DNA of 64,000 nt from Acorus gramineus (taxonomy: Eukaryota; Streptophyta; Magnoliopsida; Acorales; Acoraceae). The stretch is from assembly GCA_030737835.1 (NCBI GenBank), contig CM060857.1, positions 2,566,716-2,630,715 of the forward strand. The letters run 5' to 3'. Shown here one piece after another: positions 1 through 13,300 of the stretch. The notes under the pieces are model-generated. The model did not search any database. It was not told the origin of the DNA and was given only the letters and a program-made list of their open reading frames with translations. Within the stretch, counting starts at the first letter, position 1. Every line of letters begins with the position of its first letter. Made by a program: the position numbers and the translations under genes.

Positions 1-475
1 TTAAATGATGGATTGACAATAATACCCTTACTAAAAAATCCTATTTTGATAGAAAAAAAAATGTTATTTAGTTTCTACCCCTCCTAAAACAGGAAAATTA
101 TTAAAAAAAAACACTATAAAACACAAAATCATTATAAACCCCCTTTAAATGTTTATTGGATTTGTAAAACCCAACAATCAACAAAACAAAAAGAAATTAG
201 TACTCCCAAAAGTTTTTTGACGGAAAGGGGTTTAGGTTAATGAAAGAGTTTTTTTTCTATCAAATTAGGATTTTTTAGTAAGGGTATTATTGTCAATCCA
301 TCATTTAATAACCTATTCCGTTAAAAAATAACTCATTTGAGTTTTTTACAAATCCAGTTAACATTTAAAGGGGGTTTATAATAATATTGTGTTTTAGAAG
401 GGGTTTTTAATAATTTGACTGTTTTAGGAGGGGTGGAAACTAAATAACCCTAATAATTAATGATCAAAGCAGCAA
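1..475. repeat. Nested inverted repeat (MITE-like), cut by window edge
   Basis: Positions 1-57 reappear reverse-complemented at about 250-308, and 61-175 reappear reverse-complemented at about 310-455. The order is therefore A-B ... A'-B' rather than A-B ... B'-A', so this is not one simple hairpin. It looks like two related foldback elements lying against or inside each other, with the first running off the left edge. The arms contain runs such as aaccccctttaaa and cccctcctaaaac, resembling in style the 'aataacccc' MITEs at 27.4, 37.7 and 56.4 kb, but I cannot show they are one family. No coding capacity is seen. It probably lies in an intron of XPO1 or just beyond it, since later XPO1 exons are not in the window. 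Confidence 0.6.
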
Positions 476-1352
476 AGCAATATCACCATCCATATGAGTT
501 CAGCTTTCAAGGTCAAATCACTAATCAATGTTAATTTAAGAAACATTCAAAGCATTAGTCCGCATTTGTCAAGTTCGACCTCATTCAGATACATACACTA
601 ACCTGTGTGCCACATCAGCCACAAAATTTCAGAAGTTCAACAACTTGAATTCTTTAGCAAATTTTCACAAATCTCCAACACATTTTATTGCATACATTTT
701 ATTCTTTGAGTTGATTATAGATAAAAAAAAAAATATATCACATATAGCCCTAGACCCTTTATCAACAGGGAAAAAAAATATGAACTTGGGATGCTGGACC
801 ATCGGAGATTTCATGACCTTAAGCTAATATGAACTTGGGTTGTCACCTGCTCAGCAATCATGTAATAATAAAATCAAGATACATGATCTAGCAAAAAAAT
901 TCACAAGAGAATATTATTAAGACAACAATATTCACAATTACAAAAATATGCAAGCAGTTAGAGAATGGAGAAATGTTCAGAGCTCGGGATGATGCTAGAA
1001 ATTTTCCTCAGGAAGATATAGGAAATTTTAAAAATAAAATAGTGATTATAAATGTTTGAAAATAACTATGGGGGATACAAAATCACTAAAAATTTCTAAA
1101 TAATGTGTGAATAATTTGAGAGCAATTTGTCAAAAGAAGTTTAACCAGTGAGACTAGTAGATTGAGTTTCATGCATCAAGGATTACTCCCCATAACATAA
1201 CTCGTACATGAATTTGACAAGTATTTTTCAAAAATGTGTAGAATTTTGCGACCATGGTGACAACCATATGCACGATAAGTAGACATGGTAGAATTAGTAG
1301 CAAAGGAAGCAAAAGAGGAAAAAAAACGTAAAGTGCCTGAACAAAACAATAC

Positions 1353-4300
1353 TTGTTAATAATTGTGGCAAAAAGTGACAACACTTCAGACTCCCTGGCA
1401 TCAGGCAAATTTCTGGCATAGTCACCAAGAACAGGATCCATCATTGCCTGCACAAATTGCTTCCCAAGTTCTGGTTTATCCTCACTCTTTTCTATAAATG
1501 TCTCAATCAACTTGAGTGTTTCACGTTTCACAGAACTGTCAGAAAAGAGAAAAAATGAATCAATTTCATGATATTGATCAATAGATAGATATGGTTTATA
1601 AACACAAAAGCAAACTGAAGTGAACAGTTCAAAATCCTACCGAAGAAGTTTTACATATGATGTTCTAGATGCAAATGGACCTCCTCCAGCGATACTACTT
1701 GATATTAGCTCACTGTACATTCTATTTCAAGGAATTTTCATATAGAAAAAAAAATGAGTTACTTTGCAAGACGAAGATAAAAAGACAGAAAACAATGTGG
1801 ACTTTTATTTAGCTCAAGAAACAAGCAAGACAATTATATAAAACATTTACCAGAAAATTATACCTGTACACATTGAGCATGTCCAAAAATATTAACTTAA
1901 TCTGTGTAAAGAAATATGCTCCAAGCGAAGTAGCAACACTGGTGTTTGTCTGCAAATTATGAATTATCGTTATTCAAATTTGATATCAAACAATCCAATG
2001 TATCAGTTTAAATAAGGAAAAATAATAACCTATTCTTTGAAATGGAATAGCATTTAAAGTGATGATAGCACACTTAAGTCACATTTAAAAGTTAAGAAAC
2101 CACATGATAATAGTAATCATAGTTTAAAAAACATGTGCGGACCCCACATGCGGTGGGGTCCGCATATAGTACATGCAGCCGCATGTACGGTACATGCGGC
2201 AGCACATTATATATTTTATTTTTTAAAATTTTTTTTTTAGTATATGGGCGTTTGAACCTCGTTCAAACGGAATTCGAACCCTAAGGACCGTTTGAATTCC
2301 GTTGGAACAGGATTCGAACGCATAAGGGCCGTTTAAATCCCGTTCGAACCGTTTGAATTCCGTTCGAACTAGGTTCGCACGCTTTAAAGGCCGTTTGAAT
2401 TTCGTTCGAACTGGGTTCGAACGCCTGAAGGGCCATTTGATTTCCCGTTCAAACTGGATTCGAACGCCTAAGGGCCGTTTAATTCCCGTTCGAACAGGAT
2501 TCGAACGCATAAGGGCCGTTTGAATCCCGTTCGAACTGAGTTCAAACCGTTTGAATTCCGTTCGAAGTAAGTTCGCACGCTTTAAAGGCCGTTTGAATTT
2601 TGTTCGAACTGGGTTCGAACGCCTAAAGGGCCGTTTGATTCCCGTTCGAACTAGGTTCAAACAACTAGTCGCACATGACCGCACTTGGCCAGCACTTGGG
2701 TGTTGATGTGCGCCAAGAGGGGCACATCAACACGTGCGGCCGCACGTACCGGTATGTGCGGCCACACTTTGAACTATGATAGTAATAATAACACCACACA
2801 CAATATATTATTTTTCTAGTGAAGAGTAGATTGCTCATTTGCTTCTAACCGTATGCTCATGGTAGCTATCTATACTACTATGGTACATTGGTTTTGTTCT
2901 ATCGGTAGTAAAGCCAATGTGTCATAATTGATAATAGTACTTTGATTTTGGGCATTTGCTTGATGGAATATATTGAAGGCATGACACCTACCATTTATCA
3001 AAAAAAAAGAACCACCAGACACAATAATATATCTCTAATTGAAAAGCGCAAAGTGAACCATCTCACTGTACGGAAAATCCTGCAACATCATTGATGTGAC
3101 TATGGTGTCAAAAGGAAGCTTTATGTGCCACTTCTTAGGACTACAAGTATAATATATTGAGGAAACAACTTTATCTCCAATATCTTCGATGTTGTTTGTC
3201 ATTTTTCATGATACCTTGCAATTATGACAAAGGAAAATCAAAACCTCAATAAAGTTGCAGGAAGGTGAAAAAAAAACGGGAATTAGCCACAGTTTTATCA
3301 TCCACGTCACTGGTGCATCACTCCAAATGAGCGCAGCTATGAAAGAATAGTCAGTGATTAAAAAGAAAAACACATTTTCTTTTTGGAAGAAGGGAAAGAA
3401 AGGGGAAAAAAAACACTGAAGTTAAAATGCTGCACAAGTGCTTCTGATATTCAGAAAAATATTCTCAAACAGAATATATAGCATACCTGCAATATATTGA
3501 GCACAGTTCTTATTACATCTTGATCTTTCAAAAAGTCAACACTCTGTCGCGCCTGTCCGATAATCTCCACCCATTTCTACAACATATACAATGTGGATAA
3601 GCCAATACCACATAAAATTCTTTTATATTTAAAATTACCATATACAATCATGTGCTAATACGTCACAGTAGAAGAAAAGTTTACTAAATAAAGAAATTAC
3701 AAAAAATATGTTACAAAAATTCAAATTACTAATATAAAAACATTGAATAGGGTGAGTGAACCTTATTTGGTAGTTCCATCAACCTTTGCAGATACTCATC
3801 TCTCTTTACTTCATCACATTCTGCTTGAATCATATGGCCAACCTGCAACAGAAAAGAACTATTAGTACCAGACTACATCCATAGTAAAACAAATAAACAC
3901 AAATTATTTAAAGACGAGTTATCAACGTACCGATTCATAAAATGTATGAATCTGGTGAGGCTCGAGATCTGCAACAGTTGTTGGTAGGCCGGACAAAAGT
4001 TCAGACACAAATGGCTCATTTTCTCCTAACTGAAATAAAGTGGATTCTTAATGGCTGATCAGCATATAAAATATAATCAAGTTTCTTGAACCATAAACTT
4101 CAAAAGAAATTTCTTCACAAGCCTCTATAAGACGATGTACAGTTTCTGTCTGATCAAATTCTAAAGAAAAGAATTCAAAATGGACAGAACAAAAGTTTTT
4201 TCTTGTACAATAGCAATGAAAGAACTTGAACAAAGGTCGTGCAGAATTTTATTATGCCAAGACATTAATGGAAAAAAATATAAAAAATAGGCAGTATGCC

Positions 4301-7300
4301 AGGCAAATGAAGATAATGAAAATTTTGTTTGTCATCAAAATCTAGATATTGATGGAATAGAGTAAGACGTACAACCAGAATGAAAGGACCACAAATATCC
4401 TGCAAAGTGTGAACATTATGCGAAATAGACATATGGTAACTTAAAACATAATTACAATGGTCCTTAGAGTTGTCTCAGATCTGTGGGTGAAGATTTGGTG
4501 GATCAAAATCAAACGGTCTTCATCCCAGGGAAGGTTTCTCCTGAATGGCTTCATGGAAGCTGAAGAATTGGTGACCTATGTCCATAAATCCAAAAAGAAG
4601 GCGATCCTTTGCAAAATTTACTCCGAGATTTTTTATTTTTTATTATTAGTAAAGGTGGGAGTCCATCACTATTGTTTCTGTTAAAAAAAAAATAGGATAA
4701 GCTCCAGAAATTGAAGCAGATAACCTAGTCCCTAACAAATCGAAGAAATTCCAAGTGTTTTCAATATACATGGAAGATGAAGAGAACCGCATTCCTTGAG
4801 AGCCAGATAGACCAACAGATTGCTGGAATGAAGATTTGTGACATATTTTTTGCGCAGGCTATTATCAACTTCTCAATCAGATAGTTCCTTGAAATGGTTA
4901 ATTGAAGGTTTTAGTAGCATCTTCTCGGTCAGTATGTTTTTTCAAGCAAGTCGATAGGCAGGTTCAAGAGAGGGCATCGGTTCAGATGTGGCTGATGAAA
5001 AACAGACTAACACCCCCACCCCAAGGAGAAACAGTCCTAAGTGACACTAAATAGTAAATACCCTCCACTGGTATAGAGACATCATGACTCATGAAGTGTT
5101 ATTCCAAGAACATGTTGGAGAAAATAGCAAGCCTAGATCATCGCATATAGGTACAGGCAACAACAAAATGCAAGTTCACTTGCCACAGCATTTTACCAAA
5201 AGAAAACAATACACCTGGCATTTCGCAATGTCACAACCTGCAATGATTTAAATTGCAGGAACTTGCATCAAAACAGACAGAAAACATCGATTTCCCTGAT
5301 GTAAGTTATACATATAATAAAACACTGGCTACCAGACAAGTACAACTATTCGGTAATGGTCCCAGTTCATGTATAACAATTTGCAAGAGAGTGGCATGTG
5401 ATAACAATACCTGTATCTGTACAAATTTACGCTTGCATTTCTGGACAATCTTTAAAAAAGTGTCGCATGCCATATCCTGAAATAATTACAACATGTATTT
5501 ATAAAATTTGTTGAAAACAAAGCATCCTTAGATATCACTGAAGCCAACAGAAAGCATAGGAACCACTCCAATCCAACACAAATAATAATACATTAAACAT
5601 GACACATTGACACGTGTTGTCAAAAATTGAAATTGTCATAGATCAGAATGAGCAAACCATATCTGAATCAAAAGATTGTTGTGTGATGATTAAGATTTAA
5701 GAGCGGAAATAAAACACACTAAAGTTTCATAAAATGAAATATTAGCATTTTGTTTCACCGTAAAGCAACTATAACTGAAGTGAGAATCACATAAGCACTT
5801 CTTCAATGAGAGTGTGCAACAATTTTATTTTAAATAGATAAAACATTCTAACAATATTTTAAAGGTCATCTAATAGGCACTCAATTATCTGTTTATGTTT
5901 TTAAAAAGGTCAATATTGCATCTGATTTTGAAGAAAAAAATGCAATGCTTCTGGAACGCAGTAATAACATATAAATTGCTCCTTTCATATAAATCATCTG
6001 GCATCTCAACTTGATGTTGGTTTTAAATTTTCCTCTTTTTTAAAAAATGAAAGGATTGTATCATCATATTAAGAAAGGGTTGTCCCACGAACAACAGAGA
6101 CGCAGGATCTCCAAAGAAAGTCAAACAAAGAAAAGAAAAGGGTTCAAAGAAAGCAAATAAAGCAGCAAAACAGGATGGGGAGCCCTCAAAACTTCCCCAA
6201 CATAATTACACAATTATGTCCCAATCCATCATCCTCCCATGATGCTTTCAGGTGATTCCTCCCTTAGACCATAACCCATGCTCAAAGGGATGCCATGATA
6301 GCCGCCCAAACATTTCATCATAAACCTCTTTTTTTAAATTTCTCATTTCACGCCAAACAAATGTTTCAATAAACTGTAGGGAATGAGCCCTTGGAAATTT
6401 TGCATTCAAATATCCTAAATTATGTCCTCAATAAGGTCCTCCCAAAGATGAAATTATAATTTTTCAGAACTGAATTCTTAACTTGAATGGTTCATTGGAA
6501 CATTTGGTCTGTGAGAAATGAAATAATTTCTCAAGAGGATAGCGGTTCGTAGCTTGATTGTGAAATTGTGTATTCAGGTTGGTGATTTAGGGTGTCCACT
6601 TGTTTTGATGTCCTATTCTACTTAAATCCTTTTTTTCCTTCCACTGATTTTTCTCAGGGGATGATCCCTCATCTCCATTGTTTGAGAGACATCATTATCT
6701 TAATATCATGAGTCATGACCCCATCTTTCATCACACACATGCATGCATGCACACACGCGCACATCGGCCCGTATCATAATATGATGATAGCATGTACATG
6801 GGATGCCTCTTCCATTAAATGAAAGCCAACCTCACATCATATACCCGATAAAGACCCACCAAAGGCAAAAATTAATTAATTTTGTAAGATTACTGCATGC
6901 AGTTTAATCAGACAACTCTAGTATAAGACTGAACATAAAAATTAAAAACTTTAAACTAAAAGGAGGAGTAAGCATGGCAGGCAGGAGGGAAGGTACACCT
7001 GGACTCCTGGATGTGTTTCATGCATGAACTCAAACAGTTTATTTACAACTGTTTTCAGAAACTTCCAATGGGCCCTTAGAAACTTAGGGTACTGCCCCAC
7101 GACATACCTGCCAATTCACCACAGGAAATAACTTATTAAATAAACGTTAGTGCACAAAAACAACAATAAGAATAGAGTAATTCTTACATGATGTTACTGG
7201 CGATAACTGCTTTATTGTCTTTACCCTTTGTGATTTCACACAAATTCAACAAGTCACGAATGACCATAACCAGAAACCTATTCTCCTGCAATATTTTCAA

Positions 7301-10300
7301 TCATGAACATTTACCATATAATATAAACATGATCAACAGGTTAATCTGTAAAAAGTACTAAAATTCAACATTCATATTCTTCTAGCTAAATTATTGAAGG
7401 TTAATAAGAAACCATGGAAAAAAAATACAAATCAAACAATGATAATCATATAATTCCATAAAAGAACAAATTAAAGAAAGAAACAAAGAAATAATTATAT
7501 TTGCTGGCACAAGCAAGAAAAATAAATAATCAATGCCACATGTGGGAGATAGGTATTTGACATCATCCTTGTTGTCATGTTAAAGGCAGGGCGTGTACTA
7601 CCATTTGCCTTGGGACCAGACCCTGATCACTAAACAGAAGACCATACGCCAACTATAATTATTATATATATAGTAGGTGACTGTGAGCAACATGACTGGA
7701 AAATGACTCAATTCAAGTTGGGTAATTTGGAGGAAAGGTGCACTAGGATATCACTTTAATATTTAATATTGCATGCTGATCAGTTTGTGTATGCAGGAAT
7801 TTGATGGTTCCAGGAAACAGAAATCCTCGTGCTGAACATATCATGTATTCAGGTATGTCATAATTTTCAAAAATACATAGGCATGATCCTCAAAAAGAAA
7901 AAAAAAACACACACACACACAGGCATGGGGACTCCACCATAAATAATGCAAGCATCTTCATCATACGTAACCATTGAGGAATGAACATCAATGCACTTTA
8001 GATAAAGCAATACACTTTTCGTTTATATCAAGCAATCTGAAAATCTAATCAAATAAAAGAAAGATTGCCCCAAAAAGAAAGAACAGAATGAACAAGATGA
8101 TAACAAATGGATGTGTTATTGAGAGATGAGGGCATGGTAGGCTATTCTTCAAAAAGGTAAGGTTAACCATTAAGGCCTGGTTTGACACTGGGATAAGGGG
8201 TTGGGATAAGAAAATAATTGGATTAAATCACATGTTATCCCATATGGTATAAGAAAAAAAAGGGCTAAAGCATGGACAGTTGTCCGTATTTTGAGAAAAA
8301 AAGTGGGGATATTTTATTCTAGGTAAAAGGTGGAATAGACTTTATTCTCTTTTTTTAGCCTCATTTTGTAAAACATGGACAACATTTATGACTGCCCTTT
8401 CCAAAAAAACAAAAACAAAAATCAAAACCAACAATATTAATGCCCCTTTAATAGAAATGATAGACTTGGTATTTTAAATTATTTTTTGAAGTTATCCCAT
8501 ATTTTACATCATGTGATTCAAATGCAAAGTTAAGGATAAGAACACAGAAAAATAGAAATAACAAAATACATGACCAAATGTAAATATGGATAAAAATAAT
8601 GGTCTTTTTATCCTCATAAATTAGGCTAACTTATCATAAATATTTATTCATTTACCAAACTAGGCCCAAAACTGTACCTGCTCATCGGCCATGGAACCTG
8701 ATATTGAACCAATCGCCCAACACAAGGTGTTTAAGTTATTCCAAGACCAATCCTCTCCATTCAATTGCTTACTCAACTTTGTCAGCATCTGAAATTATCG
8801 AGACAGATTATGTCATACATTAGGTTAAGAGATTAGAAAGGAAAAAGAAAATGGAAAGGTTTATGATTCAAAAATAGAGGAAGAAACATTAAGTTGAAAA
8901 GATTAAATCTATAAAAATGAATCACAGACATGGCATTTTGTATAAGTTCATACAACATAACGAGAAATTGTGTAGAGCTAAATAACTAATTAGCTGTGAG
9001 ATGGATATTGCCAAAAAAAAAAAAAAGATAGCATCAGAACACCACCTGTTGTTCAGTATCCTCATGATCAAGATGCGCCAAGTATATCAGTGTTTCCCTC
9101 ATAATCTGTATAGTTAACATTCATGAGTGGACCAGTCTAAATAAATGTAATCAAACATCAAAAGATGGCTCAAAATTTTAAAGAAATTTCCTTGAGCATT
9201 TTTATGCTTATTTTCCCTTTGCTTCACCTTCGAGAGGTGATGATATAGGCAGTACTTACCTTGTACTGAACTAGAACATCATTGTCTTTCATAGTTTCAC
9301 GGACAATATTACCGTTCTCATCCTCGACAATCAACACCTCCTCGGGCTTCGCCATACGACAAATCATAAGCATCCTCAACTTTGAGAATGGACCAGAATA
9401 AAGTTGTCGCCGTTGAGAAACACGGGAACCAAGGCCATCGACCATCTGGGACAAGGGTACCTGCAAGTTTGGTATGCAAAAACAAGATCAGCACCAGTTA
9501 ATAGTTATATTCGATTCAGAAAATCACAATGGAACCTTGGACCCATAGTCCAATGGCTCACAACAAATTTGCAACCATGAGATCATGGGTTCAAGTCCCG
9601 CCACTTATCTAACAAAAACAAGAGAACCACAATTAGGAAGCTCTACGCACATGTTAGATTTTCATGTTTCATAATTCAATTCCAGCCTGCAGAATACAAA
9701 TTAAATATTCCAAGAATTCAATTCACATACGGATGATAAATAAAAAATAGACATATTGAAAAGAGAATCATAATAGGGAAGTTCTGAACGTGGCTAGATC
9801 TATCATGTTGTTAGATTTTCATTTTTCATAATTCAACTCCAACGATGTTAGAAAAGATACACAATACAGATTAAAAATTATCAGTAAATGACTTCTAATT
9901 TCTTGAAGACAGATAGGAGCAATCATATTTGTGGACCTTGCCCCCTTGGAACATAATGAGACATTATCAGAATTAATTTGAAGACGATTTTCAATAAAAT
10001 GGCACTGGAATAGACCCTCATCATAAGTCCATTATTATCTTTTTCCAGGATAAATGCACTCAATAATCTTACATCAGAAAAACAACAAATATTGCTCAAA
10101 TTTTGGTGGATGTTGCAAACTGGGCTTTATTTAGTCAGTTAGCAATCCCTCTCTCTGGAAAGGAGGTCAAGGGTTCAAACCTCACCCATGCAGTATGTGC
10201 ACAGGGAGACACCCATTCCCCAAACAAAAAAACAAAAAACAAAGAAGAAGACAGAGAGAGGGTGGGGGGAGTGATTGGTGGACGCTGACAGTAAAGCATT

Positions 10301-13300
10301 CACAAAACTGATTATGTTATCTGGCCAAACATACTCTAAATAGGATGCATAAACCTTCTGTTGATCATAAGTCACTGCATGTACAAAACAACACCTACAT
10401 TCTATCAAACTTGACAACCACTTAAGTTCAATGTTGAATTATTTAATAGATCATAAAGAAATAGCCAAAAAATACAATTAGAATAACAGAAAAAAAAAAA
10501 TGACAACAGTAGCTAGGACTGAGAAACCAATCCCTGGTGTTTAAAGTTTATGTTGATCAATCACAGCATTTCCTAGGCTTGTCATAGGCATCCAAAACAA
10601 AAAGAAACGATAGATATTCATTAATCTCTCCAACGCATAAATTTTCCCTATACGAATAACAAGAAGAAAAAAGAACATGGAAAGGACAGATATTCAATAA
10701 TCTCTCCGACAAATAAAATAAATTTTCCTATACAAATAACAAGAAGAAGAAAAAATCAGGGAACACACCTGCAGCCCCATCATGCTCACAGTATTCACAG
10801 GATTGATGACACTATGCTGAGCTTCAAATAGTTCCAAGACTAATGAGTTCCAGTAATCCAGGCATACCTGTAATCAGCTCTCAATTAATCAGATGGGGAA
10901 CATGAATACCTTATGCTAACCAAGTTCAGCATAAGATGTGAGTCATACCTTGAAGACCTCAGTGTCATCAACATATGAAATACCAATTAGATATTCAAGA
11001 CCCATTAGAAGGGCATTTCTGTTCTCAAGTGTGGACTCAAGCACTCGAATGTGAGACTGAAAAGAAGAATGCATAAGTTCTAGAAACAAAATTGATAAGC
11101 TATCAAATTTAAAAAGCAAAACACAGATAATAAAAGGCACTTTATGGTGGGGGGGGCGGGGGTTTATCATTGCATAGTAATATGCACGTCAGACAAACAA
11201 AACTATAATGATGCAGGTTCTAAATAACACAAATCTGCATCCACCAGTGTGAACTCACTGTATTGCTTAAGCCATTATCATATAAAGTGAAGTAACTTGC
11301 CTTAAAAAAAGCCGTGAAAAATAAAGCAAGATTCTGAATAAATGCCTGAATCAAGAACCAAAAGAAAATATCAGTGACATACATGTAATGAATTCAAATA
11401 TATAATGAATATATAGCAGCCGCTTCATTCAACCAATAAAAATTCGTAATGTGTAATGAATTCGAATAAAGTGGACAATAAATGATGAAGAGATAGAACT
11501 AAAGATAAGAGTCTAAATTAAAAATAAATTACCTGCACTTCACCTGAACCATTTGCATATGCTTCTGGAATATTTGTTCCAGGTGGAAGAATGGTCTATG
11601 CATCACAATAAGTCCAAAAATCAAAATATCAAATTAACTCAAAGAACCTAAAGGAAACAAGTGAGGAAATTATAAAAATAATTGCACCATGTCACAAAAA
11701 TACCTGCAATTGCACCATAAAGATATTGTACATCTTGCAGTACTGCATGTCATACAAATCTCCAAATTGAAGGGATGCAACCTTTTAAAGGCATAAAAAT
11801 AAAAATGTACATATTAATAAAATAACATTTTTTTCAGAATTTTATAAAATAATATTAAAATAAATACTCAATAGTAAATAATGGGAGAGATAACATACCT
11901 CAGTCAAACACTGAAGAGTAAGGTTCCTGTATGACAGCACTGGAAAGATATTCAAAAGAATCTCCAGCTATCCAATTCAAATGGGAAATAGAGCAATAAG
12001 ATTAAAAGACAAAAGCAGTATATCACCTAAATATGCAATGTGTAGGTCACAAGATAACCTGAAAAACATAATGAAAAGAACACAGATGTTAGGAGCAAAC
12101 CAGTGGAGATTCAAAAATATAGCCCACAGGAATCCACGACAGAAAAGCATGCAGTGTTGCAAGTGTTGCTCGTACAAGTTCAGTCCTTTGCGATGCTGAT
12201 GACAATACATATAGGCATAACTCGTGAATGAGTTGAAACTCACTGCAACCACCAAGCAGACATGTCATAAGCCAGATAATGCATACCACTTCATACTGTC
12301 ACAGAGGCACACAAACTACCTAGGCTATAGTAATTGATAATGTTCAACTTGGATATCCACCTAACACACATGTAAAATAACACATCCAAAGAGAGCAAGC
12401 TAGGGATGGTTGCAGATTTAGCTTACAAGAGTCTTCCTACAACAACAGGAAGAGATGCAGTATAGATCTGTCAGGAATTATAAAAGAGATAGAAAGGCCG
12501 CTGAAAAGAAATGACAAAGACTATAGGCTTATGAAAATTGTGACCTCTTTTGGTTCAAATCCTATTTAAACTTCTTAGTGGACAGGGGAGTGAGATGTGT
12601 GTTCAACTTGAAAGCACGGACGCGCTTGGAGGGGTCCCGTACCCGTGTCCGACACACGTGTCGGACATGGACATGGCAGGGACACGGCATGGACACATGT
12701 TGGACACACCTCCAGCCGTGTCTGCTGAAACGAGTTGCACTTTTGGTCTGGACACAGCCCAGCCCAGTTTCAACCCAAAAAGGAAAAAAAAAGAAGGCCC
12801 AAACCCATTTAAAACAGTGGTTTATTACTTATTAGTTTAAAACAGTAGTTTATTAATTTATACAATTGTTTATAAATATGAAGTATGACTATTTATAACT
12901 TTTTATGTAAGAAGTATGACTATTTTGTATATTGCAACATTTTGAAAGAATGGTGGTGTATGGAAAACATTTGATTTCATATGGATATACAATATATATT
13001 TATTATTTTAATTTATTTGTTGTTGTGTCCTAGCCGTACCCGTGTCCTCTTTTTTCAAAAATTGTTGTCACCATGTCTATGTCGCCGTGTCCCGTGTCCA
13101 TGTCCGTGCTTCATAGGTGTTTAACAAGTGATTTAGAGAGCTCGAGTAAAGATTAAGAAACTCGTGGTTGGTCCTTCATGAAAGAATAAGTCTTCAAGAC
13201 ACATGAAGAGAACAGGCTGGAGGATGGCATCGAGATGCCTTTTTTGGGGGAAGGTAAGAACTCTATCACCATAATTCAAAATGAAATAACAAGGTACAGT

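Noticed and set aside
2223-2684. 153-codon minus-strand frame
   Set aside because: It is the read-through of the gttcgaac array inside a hAT-type element, in an intron.
6050-6450. Possible LINE tail in an XPO1 intron
   Set aside because: A minus-strand stretch recalls LINE C-termini, but the motif match is too weak to claim.
9537-10240. tRNA genes
   Set aside because: A- and B-box-like motifs are present, but no cloverleaf pairing; SINE fragments fit better.
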